A stretch of DNA of 64,000 bases from Gordionus sp. m RMFG-2023 (GCF_954871325.1 NC_088779.1:17920846-17984845), one strand, 5' to 3'. Positions 1 to 12,819 are shown, counted from the first letter of the stretch. Notes: generated by a model not told the origin, from the letters alone. Numbers and translations are program-made.

Positions 1-239
1 TTCCTCGTCAAAAAAGAAGGATATCTCGGAATTAACAATTACATTATTATTTTTAGGATTTTCAATGCCTTTTTTCAATAACGCGATAAGTCTATTCTTT
101 ATCTGTTCGTTCTGCGTTTATCCAAGCCATTGAAGCTTGAATATTGGATGTATAATTGCAGATAGAATATATTGATCTTCAAATATATGTTCAAATCTTT
201 TAAAAAAATATATGTAATTAATCTGATAATGATAGGGTT

Positions 240-1400
240 AATACCTTTTATTAATCCCATTTATATTGCTTCTATCAATGGCTGACCATATTTTAGGCCA
301 TTAATTTTTTTTAACTTTAAAATACTATCGGTTGGCGTCAAATAGCCGAAATGCATTTTTTCCTCACTTTCTAAAATAGTGAGCGCAGTTGCAATAGGTT
401 CCATGATTTTTTTTATTATTTTTAAAATTTATTATAATATTTATTCTAAAAAATTTGATCGTTGGTTGAAAGCCTGGGTAATCCTCTCATTATATCAAAC
501 AAATTAGAATCTTTTTTTACTAATGAGCCTATCAATTTCAAAGAATTATAATATGAATTCCATCTTATAATAACAGGCCTTATAAGCAACCTTGATAAAT
601 TATTCTTTAAATCAGCAGCAAATGATGTAGATTGATTTTGTTTATTGCACTTATCAAATGCACTTTTTAATATAAAAGATATATTTTCTAATGCTTTTTC
701 AGCATCAACACTTGCCACGAAATTAAGATAGTGGCAAGCACAAGAGTGGTGTTTGGGCAGATAAATAAATTTTCCTCTCTATTTTGATTTTCAAATACCT
801 CATTTAATGATAATGATACAAATTCATCTTCAGATATTTTTCCATATAATCTATAATATTTTTAAAAATTAAAATATATACTATTTATTTATACCTAAAG
901 GCTTTTAGGAAATTTCTTGCATTATCGGTGACACATAATGTTACCTTATTATGTATTTTAAATTTTTTGAGAAGGTTTGAAATTGTTTTTGCTAAATAAT
1001 CGGCAAGCCAAACATGCCGATTTTCTTTCTAAAGTGACTGCATCCAACCAGTGGACAGTCATTCCTAAAAATGAACTAATAATATATTTTAACAAATTGA
1101 TAGATTCAAGTATTTTGTAAAAAAATACCGATGGTATGATGACCATGAATCTGCTGTGATACAAAGAATTGTTTGGTTAAGCAAGTTATCATTTTATCTA
1201 TCATGATGTTATAATCTTTAGATATTTTTGTTACAAGGGTTGGGCGTGACATAACCTTCTTATTTGGTTGTAAAGTGGTTATCATTTTTAAAAAGGCAGG
1301 CTTTTCAACTATATTAAATGGCTCTAGTTCTTCTATCACGAAATTGAGAATTGCATCATCTACTTGTGACTGAATTACGTTTGAAGCATTTTTTTTTAAT
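240..1400 (-). pseudogene. hAT transposase, middle and C-terminal part, broken
   Basis: The family cuts and pastes DNA with an RNase-H-fold DDE domain. Visible matches are a segment beginning EELEPFNIVEKPAF (1106-1339), typical of the linker before the catalytic domain; [18 protein letters not shown] (958-1164), the conserved stretch around the first catalytic region of BED-type hAT proteins; and an RWNSYY motif with SLVKKDSNLFDI downstream (446-718). A further piece at 240-410 reads MHFGYLTPTDSILKL, again typical. The pieces lie in different frames, so this is a decayed gene. The dimerisation domain would lie beyond the left edge. Confidence 0.7.
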
Positions 1401-2311
1401 TTAAGAGGGTCTGTTGTTTAAATTCCTCAACTTTTAATTTTTTTTAATTTTATCACTTAATTTGTTAAATATTCATTAATTTCTTGCAGCATAGTATGAT
1501 GAGAACTCTGTAAAAATAAAGGAATTCTTTGATAAATTATGCTACAGATATATTTTATCAAATTGGTAATAGCAAAGTAAATGACTTATAAAATAATTTC
1601 AGAGTGGGCAGTACCACTAAAACTTATATCTAAGATATAAGATCCTTTTGTATCTTGTACTCTTTGACATTTTTAATAAGATACTAGATCTGTATCTAAG
1701 ATCCTTTATTTTGAAAAGAATCTTATCTTTTTCATTTTCTTGACAAAATATACAAATTCTTTTTAATATTCAAGTTTAAAATTTTACATATCACAGTTTA
1801 TATCTTATTTTCTACAGGAAACTTGTATTAATTTTAATTTCTCTATTTTTTTCCTTCATATTTTAAATACATTGGAAACCAAAATTAGTTCCCATTAAAA
1901 ATACCAGTCTCTCTTCCCTATCTATGCTAATAATGAACTAATACTAATATTAAAAATTATACTTAACTAATCATTAAATATTTTATTAATTATTGTAAAT
2001 ATTCATTCTTATTCAATTTTAATATTATAATAATTGCAAATTCTTTTAATTCAATAATCATTATATTTTAAATATTTTTATAAAAATATTAAATTTATAT
2101 TTATAGCAATTTAATATTAAAATTATATATTAAAATTTTATATTACAATATATAAATTTATACTTCAAATTGTGTTAAACAATTAAAATATAAAATCCTT
2201 GATAAAAAAATAGTAATTAGAATTCAAAAAATTAAAAATAAATTCTATTGTATATATATATAATTTAATAATTTTTACTTATAATAATTAATAAAATAGA
2301 TTATTAACTGG

Positions 2312-2557
2312 CTACTTAGTTATACTTATATTATATAAAATAATTAATATTACAATCAAATGTCGTTTCAAATTTGAACTTGATGATTTTGAAACTGAAA
2401 TAATGCTTTTTGGGCACATTTTGTATTTGGTGAGTATTGAATTAGTTCCTTTAATAGGAACTAACAGTAAAATATTTTTCAATTTGGGCCATGGTAATTT
2501 TAATTCATTTGATATTGAATTTTCAGAATCTGATGATGATGAAATTATAATATCCAT
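2312..2557 (-). pseudogene. BED-finger-like N-terminus of the same hAT transposase
   Basis: The 81-residue frame has an acidic Ser-rich start followed by LPWPKLKN, a CPKS segment and SSSSNLKRHL. This is the usual order of a hAT N-terminus, where the BED finger ends in a TSNLxxHL motif. Its position upstream (minus sense) of the catalytic segments supports one element. Cys and His ligands are incomplete in the visible frame. Confidence 0.5.
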
Positions 2558-2873
2558 GCTTATGCTAACCTATTAAATTATTAAAATATAAGTAATAAAA
2601 ATTAATTAACTTAATGGTGCTTAAAAACTTGAAATATGAAAAATGAAAAAGCAGCTGATTAAAAAAATAGAAGACTTTTTTCTTAAAAAATTTGGATTAA
2701 TATTAAATTTTTTAAATAAATAAAAATATAATGTTTTTAAAATTGAACAAACGTTAAATTTGAACGCGTTCGTCAAAAAAAGAACGCCGTTCATCTGTTT
2801 CTTCAAAAAAGCGAACTTCTTTCACGAACACGTACAACACTAAAAAAATGATAGCTTTCTTTGATATTTAATT

Positions 2874-3060
2874 TAGTGTTGTTTAATGCTCGTTTTGACC
2901 AATTTTTAAAAACGGCTAACTCAATACTTCATCCAGAAAATATTACTCAAGCTTGATTATTTTGCTTTTAGAAGGAACAAAGGTCTAGACATATATTATC
3001 GGATTCTAGGGGCTTAGGCAATATTTTTCTGGCTAAAATATTGAATACCCAATGACTAAA
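2874..3060. repeat. MITE-like repeat, family B, partial copy
   Basis: It begins TAGTGTTGTTTAATGCTC and contains TTTTTAAAAACGGCTAACT and an imperfect inverted copy around AATATTTTTCTGGCT. The same sequence organisation occurs at 29874-30078 and 42665-43201, where 8-bp target duplications are visible. The right terminus is not clear here. A matching end, GTTAACAACACTA, occurs at 3723-3735 but without a matching duplication. Confidence 0.5.
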
Positions 3061-3142
3061 TCCTGCATTGCTGGCGATATCGATGGGAAATTATTTCTGG
3101 TTTATAATTGTCATTTACGTGTTAAGTATTATCCTAATTAAA

Positions 3143-3290
3143 CAGCTGATCGATTTTTAAAATCTGTATATGAGATCAATTTTTATTTATTAATTTTATC
3201 TTTAATTCAATTCATCATAATAATCTAAGAAATAAGGATTTTAATAAAGAAAATTTGATCTCATAAACAGATTTTAAAAAACTGTCAGCT
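3143..3290. repeat. 148-bp inverted repeat (hairpin MITE)
   Basis: The left arm reads CAGCTGATCGATTTTTAAAA, then CTGTATATGAGATCAA. The right arm is its near-perfect reverse complement, ending in TTTAAAAAACTGTCAGCT. The whole unit could fold into a long hairpin. It lies inside or next to the family B MITE copy. Confidence 0.6.
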
Positions 3291-3581
3291 CTTAAATGGC
3301 GATTGCTATCGCGCCTATTTTTATCTTAATAAATTGTAGCTTAAAGCACTTTTTTTATGAAATTGTGTTTTAAGACGTTTGCGTTTCAGTTTGACAATCT
3401 TGATCAAGTAGAATATATTATATTTAAATATATGTAAGCATTTGCATAATCTCATTCATAAAATTAGTTGATAATAGAAATGGTTGCATGTTCAAAAAAT
3501 AAAAAATAAACATAAATTTGAAGGTATTTTCCCCTCCTGTTTTTTAAAAAAAATTATATTGGAAGGGGGTAATACGCTTAG

Positions 3582-3728
3582 TCCCGATCTTCATCTATAT
3601 TGGCTAATGAGAATAAACACATTAAAAATTCAGGTAGTGAAGAGAAAAGGGTTGAATCTCTTAAAAACTTTGTTAGACCTCGTGGGCGATACATTAGTTT
3701 GAAGTCTCATCTAGATTCCGTTCGTTAA
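3582..3728 (+). CDS. Possible short terminal exon, unidentified
   Basis: After an acceptor-like TTAG at 3578-3581 a 48-codon frame runs to a stop at 3726-3728. It is basic and not of the low-complexity type that AT-rich DNA throws up by chance, with segments such as ENKHIKNSGSEEKRVESL and VRPRGRYISLKSHLD. The stop falls inside a MITE-like terminus (TTAACAACACTA), so it could belong to a mobile element. No family recognised. Confidence 0.2.
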   Translation, partial: SRSSSILANENKHIKNSGSEEKRVESLKNFVRPRGRYISLKSHLDSVR

Positions 3729-3735
3729 CAACACT

Positions 3736-4701
3736 ACTTAAATAAAATAAAATATTATTGTGATGAATAATTTTAAAAGGTATTTAAGAAAATATTACTA
3801 ACTAATAATTTTAAAAAATATCCATAGAAATCCTAAAAATATTCTATATCATCATGGTATTACAAATGGTTTTTAAAATAAACTTTATTTAACTTAAACT
3901 AAATATAGGGTCAGGCAATGCAAGATATTTTTTTTATAAAGATTTGCTGAAAAAATATTTGATAGGTCAAATAAAATTTTGTGCAGATATTTGGCCTTTT
4001 AAATATAGTAATATAATATATTATTTTAAGATACAAAAAATATTCCTTATTTTTTAAAAGAATTAATTAATTTAAATAATTAAAATTGTATTATTAAAAA
4101 CATCATTAGCTCAAGAAATTTTGATATAAAGAAATTGATTTTGAAAAAGGAAGACCAAAACCAATTTTATAAAACTTGAAAAAAGAAATCGAAAATTGCT
4201 AATTTTTTATCGATAAATATGGAATATATGAGGAGTTGTTATTGGATGTGAATTTCTAACTCTTTATATTGTTAGTCATGTCTATTATTCCCAAAGGAAA
4301 AATATATTTGAAATGATAAAGGATTTTTGGAACAGCGAAGAATCAACCGCTCATTTACAGTCGATAATTCAATTAAAATCATTTGGTAAAAATTGAATTG
4401 AAAATATGATAGATTCGATGCGCAAATTATCAATCGAAATTTTAGTCAAAAATAAAGATCAATTACGTTATTTATAAATCTTAATATTTCTATGGTCTGA
4501 CTAATAAAAATATAAAATGTTTTTCAATTGCTTACCTAGAGGTAAACTTGATTTAACGCTTCTGTATCATATCATTACAAAATATAAATATATATTTAGT
4601 TATTTATATTATAGATATCTTTAAATATAAAATAAGATTTTCTATATAAAATTTTTAGAAAAATTTTCTATATTTTTAAATAAAATAATTTTTAAAAAGG
4701 T
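3736..4701. other. No gene seen
   Basis: AT-rich sequence with frequent stops in all frames and no repeat structure I could support. Confidence 0.5.
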
Positions 4702-5310
4702 TCAGCCCCCATATACATCTTTAAGTCGCCACCTCTGGTTGGAACTGGGTATTGACTCAAGCCATTCAGAGCCTATTTCAAAAATTATTAAGTTAGGGTT
4801 GACTTCAAGGTGACCGTTAGTAAGGAGATTATCAAGGTAACGGGCAACAAGTGGAGAATCTAATCCAAACTTTTTTATGTGTGGGATGTTGGTCTGATAT
4901 AACATGGTGGGAAAGAATACTGATTCCCAGATACGATTCCAATTAATACCAAGAAATAATAGAGGAATTGGATTTGTGTTTAATATAAGAAATTATCTAT
5001 GGATTCCTAAGCATAATAAGGGTGGATCTAAATATATCTAGTGAATGCCCTTCCGCGATAATAAACATGATTATTAAATTTTAAATGAAATAGTGGCACG
5101 GCTATTATAAGTAAAGTTTGAATATTTGGGATACTTTGAATAAAAAATAGGAACAAAATGGTCTCTTTTGATGACTAAATGCTTTCTTGAAGTCGAGTTT
5201 TAAAAATAGTTGGTCAGGGTTCATCTTAGAAAAATAAATAAGAACGGCATGGGCTGAGTATTCAGAACCTTATTTAGGGTTGCTCAAATGCTAATATTTT
5301 TTTACTATGG
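4702..5310 (-). pseudogene. LINE retrotransposon reverse-transcriptase fragment
   Basis: On the minus strand a segment near 5190-5290 reads NPDQLFLKLDFKKAF, which matches the reverse-transcriptase A motif of LINEs (K-L/I-D-F/Y-K-x-A-F). Downstream the open stretch 4702-4990 carries SPLVARYLDNLLTNGHLEV, matching the C-motif region, with YLDN where active enzymes have YxDD. The intervening part is rearranged and frame-shifted. The copy is short and dead. It may belong to the same family as the C-terminal LINE piece at 57590-58770, but the two do not overlap in protein coverage. Confidence 0.5.
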
Positions 5311-5867
5311 GGTGCCTATAAAAGGAATTTTAAAAACAAGCTCAATTGCATTTTCTGGTTTTTTAATAATAAGTGCTAATAAATGTTTTCGCAATTTTAA
5401 ATTCATTTGAATTTTTTAAATTACCTCAAGGTTGCTTAAAAATAAAGAGGTTTACTTTTTATTTTATGTCCTTGCCAATTATATCATCTTTGACGCCAAT
5501 TATATCATCTTACCTATATTAAAAAACGATTCAAATTTTTACATGCTGGTTATTTTAGCTCTTATATAGGCTAAATATGCAGATTTAACCTAAAGCGGTC
5601 AATAAAAAATGATTGAAACTATTGCCCTTAAACATTTTATTTCATAAAATATAATCGTGGTAAAAAAAAATTGTATAAGTATATAAATATTTATAAGTTT
5701 CAAAAATTAAAATAAAACAGGAAATATAAAGTAAAATATTATTCTCTTTAAATTAAAGGTTTTTAAATATAAATTAATAACAACTTAAAATTACTGCAAA
5801 GGATAAATTATCAATTAGATTAAATATTGTATAATAAGCAAATTTGATTATATTGTTGTAAAGATAG
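5311..5867. other. No gene seen
   Basis: AT-rich spacer downstream of the prohormone gene. A short direct repeat of CCAATTATATCATCTT lies near 5473-5511. Otherwise featureless. Confidence 0.5.
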
Positions 5868-6950
5868 TCATTTTTTATTTTTCTTATATGAATTTAACCC
5901 GGCATGCCTTCTATTATATTGGTCCGACCAACTATGTAACATCTGAAGATAAGCTAATGTAGCCAAAGATTTTGCTTGCATTTGACGAGGGGACATTCCA
6001 TAATTATGATAATTTGCTAATTTTTCTTTATTTTTATTTGATTTAAATTTTTTCCTAATTATTCTTCTTTTATCACTGTTCACATATTGTTCCTTGTCAA
6101 AGTTAGGATCACGATCGGGTATATTTATATCAAAATAAGTATTATTATCAGTATCATTTTGGTTGTACAGGTAGTATTCAAATGAGTTACTGTTTTTATT
6201 TCCTATTTCTGTATATTTTTGGTCTAAAATATTGTCATTGAGTTCTAGATTCACTAAATCATTACTATGAAATGGAACAGGAAATACAATAATTGACACC
6301 CCGTCATTATTATTTTTTCCTTTAATCTCTAAAAACTTATGATTCTCAAGTAGTTCTAAATTTTCTCTAGGAACGTCTTTATTGTAAATATAATATGTAT
6401 CAACGCTTCTTTTTCGTCTCCTTTTTCCACCAGGTCCCCAATTAGATGAAAAAAATAGCTGTGGAAATGCTGGGATAAGCTTATTATTAGGATATGGATA
6501 TCTTGTGTTCAAATAATTAAAATTCTGTAAGTTCGGGATCTCTCCATCGCTATCCTTTTTTGAATCGCTCATTTCTCTTGAATTTTTTTGATCTTGGGTC
6601 CAATCATTTCGGCCTAAATTTATTAAAGGATTCCAACTAGCCGAATAGAAGATTCTTTTGTTTCTAGATGTATCATATTTATTTGATTTTCTTTTTGCTA
6701 CATTGACCTGATTCACAGGCTTGAAAATATCATTATAATCACTATCGTCGTCATATACCTCATCCACATGCCTTTTGTGTTTTTTAAATTCAAATCCTCT
6801 ATTACTAAAATGATGTTTAATCTTATAAATACTAATTTGGTTAGGTCTGCTAAAATAATTAATTGCTATTAATTCTTGGATTAAGAAAATATGAAGACAG
6901 AGATAAGAAAGGATGGGATTTTTAAATATGGTGTATATAAGGGAAGTCAT
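5868..6950 (-). CDS. Putative secreted neuropeptide/peptide-hormone precursor
   Basis: Intact 360-residue frame, by far the longest intact non-transposon frame here. Residues 1-30 look like a signal peptide (polar start, then LSYLCLHIFLIQELIAI). There is no other membrane segment. Basic cleavage sites follow: HKR 58-60, KRK 86-88, NKR 97-99, KRRRKR 176-181, KRR 294-296, RR 347-348. Between them lie IFYSASWNPLINLG (100-113, then R) and QLFFSSNWGPGG (164-175, then KRRRKR). Both share the core [IL]F[FY]S[AS][SN]W[NG]P, and both end in Gly-basic, the usual amidation signal. The second also fits the adipokinetic-hormone pattern QLxF[ST]xNWG, but it is not placed directly after the signal peptide and has no basic site before its Gln, so family assignment is tentative. 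The C-terminus (296-360) is basic. The start was chosen as the first ATG giving a signal peptide. No introns are needed. An alternative is another secreted protein with furin sites. Confidence 0.6.
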   Translation of the reverse strand: MTSLIYTIFKNPILSYLCLHIFLIQELIAINYFSRPNQISIYKIKHHFSNRGFEFKKHKRHVDEVYDDDSDYNDIFKPVNQVNVAKRKSNKYDTSRNKRIFYSASWNPLINLGRNDWTQDQKNSREMSDSKKDSDGEIPNLQNFNYLNTRYPYPNNKLIPAFPQLFFSSNWGPGGKRRRKRSVDTYYIYNKDVPRENLELLENHKFLEIKGKNNNDGVSIIVFPVPFHSNDLVNLELNDNILDQKYTEIGNKNSNSFEYYLYNQNDTDNNTYFDINIPDRDPNFDKEQYVNSDKRRIIRKKFKSNKNKEKLANYHNYGMSPRQMQAKSLATLAYLQMLHSWSDQYNRRHAGLNSYKKNKK

Positions 6951-9900
6951 ATATGTTTTTAAGTTTTTAACCGAAAAAGAAATTGATTTAGTTGCACTGT
7001 TTTAAAAATATTAATATTTAAAAAAACAAGTCAGTTATATTTAATAATAAATAATTATCTTAAATAATTTTATTCGAGAGATATTTCTGATAAAATTATA
7101 ATTTAGATTAATTACTTGTATATTGGTTTTTAAGCTTATAGTAAAATGAATTTGTGACTGATATACACTATATATATTAAATTTCATTTCATTAATTAAA
7201 ATTATAATAAAAGAAGTATATAATATAAGATATTATATTTCATATATAGTCTATAGTATAAGCTGCGGAAAATTTTACTTACTAGATGTTAAACAAAGAG
7301 AAAAATTTAGCTTTATTAATAATTTTTTAATTAATTATTAACAAGTATAGGTAAAAAGAATTTTAACACAATAAAAAATATAAAATTAGAAGTAATATAT
7401 ACATTATTTATTCCTGACTAGAAAAGGTTGTTGTTCGTCACAAGTGACGGTAAATCAAAAATCCCCATTTTTCTATTAAATAATTTGTTTAAAAAAATAA
7501 TATTTTTATATAAAATTTGAATTGGTTCTAAGGTCTATAGTTATCTTAGTATAAATACACCCATTATAAAAATTTACTTAAATGGTGGCAGGAAGTTATA
7601 GCTAGAAAAATTAATATTAAATATATTTATATGTCAATTTTACCGGGTGCAGATATATAATCAGTGGTGTAGCCTGGGTAATGAAAAGGTTTTGGGAGCT
7701 TCACCCCTAAACCTCCATTATCCGGGCTTCATTCCCCTCCCCATTTGAAAACTTATGATGTATTTATATCACATTGGAACTACTAATTCTAACATCGATG
7801 TCAATTCGTGCTTTATTAGTGTCAATGTGAACTTTAATTAGTATTTAGGAAAAAATGCAGCAATAAAATATTTACCAATTTTACGATTAAAGCAGTGCTT
7901 AATTTATATTATTTTAATCCGCTTCACGTTTGGTAGACAGTAAAAAATTTATTAGAGAAATAACAAAATTTTACAAAATCGACATCATGTTAGAATGTAA
8001 AATTTAGAAGAAATGAATATCTGGTTTGCGCTATTATTTAGTGCAAGACTAGTACTTAATTTCCCATTCAGTTTTTCAAACCACAAAAAAGAACTGAGTT
8101 ATATACAAAATGAATACGTCACGCTTTAAATGGAAGTGGGCTAAGCTTTTTGAAACACCAATTTTTATACTTGTACCAAACTATGAAAAGGTGCTTATTA
8201 CATTTTATTGCTTTAATCTGTTTGGTATTGGTTTAAAGTGGGAAAAATAATTATTAAACTAAATAAAAAAATCTAAAATTGGCATCCCATAATGTCAGAA
8301 CCGAGAATATCAAAGTAACTCGTGTGCTAATAATTAGTGTCTTATTAATTTTTCAATCAATCTCTAACCATAAAAAAGTAACCAAATTGTAAGCCAAATA
8401 AATACTATGATATCATGCCTTAAGCATGAACTCAGCCAAACGTATGCAATCCACAAATGTGAACCTAATATTAGTGAATAATAAGTGCATTTTGTTTCAA
8501 CCCGTTTGGTAGATTTTATAGAAAAATACATTAGTGGCAAAATAAGAAAAAATTGGCATTATGCTAGAACGGAAATTATAGAAGCAGCAAAAAATCTCGA
8601 CGCCTAAATAATATCTGATTACAGACCAGATTCTAAGCCTATTTGATAAAAAAATTTAACCTCCCCCCCCCTCCCAATTTTTTAAAATTTTTTTGGTTTT
8701 TACTAGTGATATAGAAAAGTGTAACTTGGTTTTATTAGGATATGAAGACATAACTGAATATTAACTCTGGAACAATACATACTACCCGTAATAATATTGT
8801 TAATGCTATATTTTTTAATAGTTTTACAGTGCTCAATCTGATCATAATATCAATTGTAATATAGTTATAAATAATTGTTTTGAATACATATATTTTTTAA
8901 TATAAACCCATTAAATTAAATCAATATTGTTATTATCATATAATATTTATAAAATCCTTAAATCATTTTATTTCTTTTCAGCTATCTTCCATATAATTTT
9001 ATTTAAATATATTGGATCACATAATTATCTTTTTTGTAAATTTTTATGTGTGGTAAATTTTTTAAATAAGAATATTGTAAATTCCAATTTTAAATTATTT
9101 ACTGCCCACTCCCCCAATGGGCAGTGCCTGCATAAATATCATTCTAGACTAATAAAAAATGCAATCCTATCAACCCTCTTATCCCCAAATATGTTTACAA
9201 TATAATATATCATTATAAAACTCGAGCATTTTCGATCAGAAGTTATTTGGCGTGGTTTTAATAGAAGATAATTCTAAAATAAACAAATTATATAATAAGC
9301 TTTATTGATGAACTTTAATATTATATAAGAATTAAAGTTTACAAGTTTTACAAAAGAAAAAAAGGATTTATAATTTATTTATTTTTGATAATGTTTGCTT
9401 TTTAATTATTAATTAATTTTTAAATGGAGATGATGTTATTATTGATGAACGTCCTTTTTTCATAATTTCTCATTATAATTTTAATAAGATATAAAAAATA
9501 TGGGAAAAAATTAAAAAAATTAATGAATGATTTAAAAACTTATTGTTCACAATTATCATGTACAGCATTATCCCAGAGTAAGAATCTTAATAAATGCAAT
9601 CAGTATCATAAATCCTTGTTATAAATCTATAAAACTTATTTATATTTATTAAGGGTTCAAAGTTGGTCAAAGTATCAATTGAATGTGTGGGATGATTTAT
9701 TTTAAATGAAAAAATCTAGCAAACTTTTTTTTAATTTTTGTTATAAAAAGAGATTATTTTGCTTTAAAATATTTAAGTATATACAACTGTTTTACAAATT
9801 AATCTAATATGTAAACCTATTTTACTTAAAAATTTCAAGTCTCAAAGTCACATAGTTTTAAAATGCAAAGGCTGCCCAGAATTATCTCTACAATTTTTAT

Positions 9901-10662
9901 TTAATATAAATTAAAGTATAATAGGTAAATCCACATTTAATTATTTAACTATTAAATTTGTGACTCGAATTAATTTAATATCTTTTATTTTAAATCCTAT
10001 TTAATTTTTAAAATAAGTATCAGCGAAAATGAAAATACAAGTTTTTTTGTGTATGAGGAAGATAAAGTAGAGCATATATTATATACATATATATAACTTG
10101 AACTTTATGTAATTCTTTATTACGATCAAATAAACCATTTATACAAATTAAATTATTTCTAATTAATCCGATAACAACATCATGATCATATACATCCTCA
10201 TCCCATAATCCCGGGCAATCATTTTCGAACTTTTCTTTATCTTCAAAACTATATGATATGGATTGATTATTCTTGTCTGTCAGTCCCCAGTTCGGTAGCT
10301 AATTATACTACATATAGTAATTGAAGAAAAGGAGTTCCTATATTAATTATTTTTATAAGAAATTTTTGCAGGATTCTATGACATTAACATTTTCTAAATG
10401 TAATTTGATAATTTTTCTGCTTAGCTAAAAATAAAACCAAAATCATAAATGGAGGGATTTCATCCTCCAGCAAATTATTATAAGCTTTTTAAAGTATGAT
10501 ATTAATTATATTTGCAATTATTACATAAATAGACTATTACATAAATATGTTTAGTTTAGATATTATTGCGGTCATTCGACAATATTAGAAAATGATTAAT
10601 AATAAAAATAAATTGATAGTGTGATATATAAAAAGTATTAGTCAAAGCAAAGTATTTATTTG
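6951..10662. other. Intergenic AT-rich DNA; one hAT-like terminus
   Basis: No credible coding region. At 7664 CAGTGGTGTAGCCTGGG resembles hAT transposon ends, but no partner terminus is seen. A frame at 8927-9205 is AT-driven and not credible. A pyrimidine tract lies at 8660-8676. Confidence 0.5.
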
Positions 10663-10670
10663 TCGTGCAT

Positions 10671-12392
10671 AGGCCTATTCAAAAATAATTCAATTACGAA
10701 TACGAATAATAAATTATTTGTTTTATCTGAATACGAATAATCATTTATTCGATTCGAATAAAACGAATTATTCGAATAAAACAAATTATTCGTAATATTT
10801 AATAAATTGTTTAATAAATCTAACATTTGTCATTTCTATTTGTTGACCTGCCAATCTGACAGGTGATGTGTTTGTGTTTATAAAGATTCTAGCACAAATT
10901 TAAAAATCTCTGAAGTGAAAATTTAAATTTTTATTTGCCACATTTTTTGAACATCACGAAAAGTTTATTTTTTGAATCTCATAATAAATTATATTAAAAA
11001 TTATATTAAAAATTAAACAAACCAGAGGTATATAAAAATATATTACATCTCTAACAATAATTATTGTTATCTAACCTAATTATGTTAAAGGAGAATGCTT
11101 CTGATGAAATTATGCTTGATGTTGAAGATGAGAAAATTTCCTCACAAAAGAGAGCAATCATATGGGATCAATATCAAATCCTTAAAGAAGGTGAAAAGGC
11201 TTCTTGCAATCATTGCAAGAGTATTATAAAATGTAAAGGCAAAACAACCTCTCCTCTTATTAATCATTATAATAGGTTTCATTCACACTTTAGTAAAAAA
11301 AATAATAAAATTGACATTTTTTTAAAGTTTACACCAAGTTCTTCAAAAAAATTAATTTTAAGGATAATTTATTAAAATTATTGATAAATAATAATATACC
11401 TTTTAAAATTATTAATTCAAATGATATTAAAAATTTTATAAGTGATCTTGATTGTTCTGTAAAATCATTATGCTCCAATACTTTTAAATTGCACATGTAT
11501 AATATATTTGCAGATAAAGAACAGTTGGTAAAGGAAAAAAATATAAAAATAATAGTCAGTTTAATTTTTCATCTGACATTTGGACTAGCAACACAGGTTC
11601 CTTTTTTAAGGCTAACAGCCCATTTTATTGATGATAATTTTAAAATAAATAACATAATTTTTGATGTCAGTCCAATAAATGAAACACATTCAGGTGAAAA
11701 TATATTAAAGCCTTTGTTAAAATAATTAAAATTTATAATTTAGAGAATAAAAATTTTTATATAACTTTTAGATAATGCAACTAATAATAAAAATTTATTG
11801 ATACATTTTCTTTAAAATATCCATTAATAAAAATAGGGCACATCCGATGCTTTGCCCATATAATTAATTTAATATCCAAAGAAATTTAAAAAATTTTAGA
11901 TCCTTCAATTCTAAAACTAAGAAACATTATTAGAATGATTCGTATGTGGTGGAATGCAAATGCATATCGGATCCCCATGCTCTCGAAAATGGCAAGGGAT
12001 TATCTATCCATACAAGGAATATCAACTGCTTGTGAAAGGCTTTTCTCAGTTGGAACTAATTTATTGTCAAAAAACCGCATGTCATATAAGGAATAAAAAA
12101 AACTCTTTGCCTTAAAAATTGGCTTAAATTATAAAATAAATTAATAATATACATTTTAATTTTGTTTATAACTTGATTATATATTATTTATTATCAAATT
12201 ATTGATTACATATTATTATATTTTTTTCTGTTTTAATAAAAAAATTTGTCAATATATTTGAGTATGATTTATTTTATTAAAAAAATTAATTCGAATTATT
12301 CGACAAATAGTAGATTTTATTATTCGTACGAATTCAAAAACGAATCGAATATGAATAATGCACTATTCGATTCGAATTCGTTTTTGAATAGC
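10671..12392 (+). mobile_element. hAT transposon with 8-bp target duplication
   Basis: Flanked by identical 8-bp copies of TCGTGCAT at 10663-10670 and 12393-12400. The left end, AGGCCTATTCAAAAA, and the inverted right end, GCTATTCAAAAACGAA, form short terminal repeats. Just inside each end lie many CGAAT/ATTCG motifs, probably transposase binding sites. The element is about 1.7 kb and contains a BED finger, part of the catalytic region and the dimerisation domain, but the middle of the transposase is missing, so it is an internally deleted copy. It shares ends with the larger hAT at 30267-36703. Confidence 0.85.
11082..12096 (+). pseudogene. hAT transposase, internally deleted and broken
   Basis: Residues encoded at 11082-11375 form a BED zinc finger: IWDQYQIL, CNHCKSIIKCKGK, then INHYNRFHSH supplying the two His ligands. 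The following frame (11381-11725) carries FGLATQVPFLRLTAHFIDDNF, the segment around the first catalytic region, and PINETHSGENI. At about 11930-12096 a third piece reads MLSKMARDYLSIQ and ACERLFSVGTN, the conserved C-terminal dimerisation helix. About half of the catalytic domain is absent. ATG at 11082 is chosen because the finger follows directly. Confidence 0.75.
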
Positions 12393-12819
12393 TCGTGCAT
12401 AAGGTTTTTGTCAAAATATTTGTATTTAAATTTATTTTTGAAAATATTTAGGTCTTACTATTTTTATTTATAATACATTTTTTTAAAACGTATTTGTATT
12501 TATATTCAAAATACTTTTTTGAACTGTATTTGTGAAAATTTGCCAACTCAGCCTATAACGAGGTTTTAACAACACTATCAAATATTATTACTAATGAAAT
12601 CATTTAAAATAATTAGTAAAGGATTATATTTTTTTTTAAATACGTTGGCGGTTTATATGCAATATTTCTTAAGAATATTTTTGTGTTCTTCAACATTTGA
12701 ATTTTTTAAATATAATTTATATATAAGAAATTGGGCTATTTTTTTAATAAGCAATTCTTATAAATTTTTATACATCTTGAATGCTCAAAAAATTCATATT
12801 TTTGTATTATTTATTTCAG

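Larger units (their letters stand above)
1..2557 (-). mobile_element. hAT DNA transposon, decayed, runs off the left window edge
   Basis: Transposase homology runs right to left on the minus strand: a BED-finger-like N-terminus at 2312-2557, central catalytic-domain segments at 958-1339, and a C-terminal portion at about 240-718 that continues to position 1. The order matches a single hAT element. Between 1450 and 2311 the DNA is AT-rich with no recognisable coding. No terminal repeat or target duplication is visible because the left end lies outside the window. The frame is interrupted several times, so the copy is not active. Confidence 0.7.

Noticed and set aside
7664-8700. Possible hAT element starting CAGTGGTGTAGCC
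   Set aside because: No matching inverted end or target duplication was found downstream.
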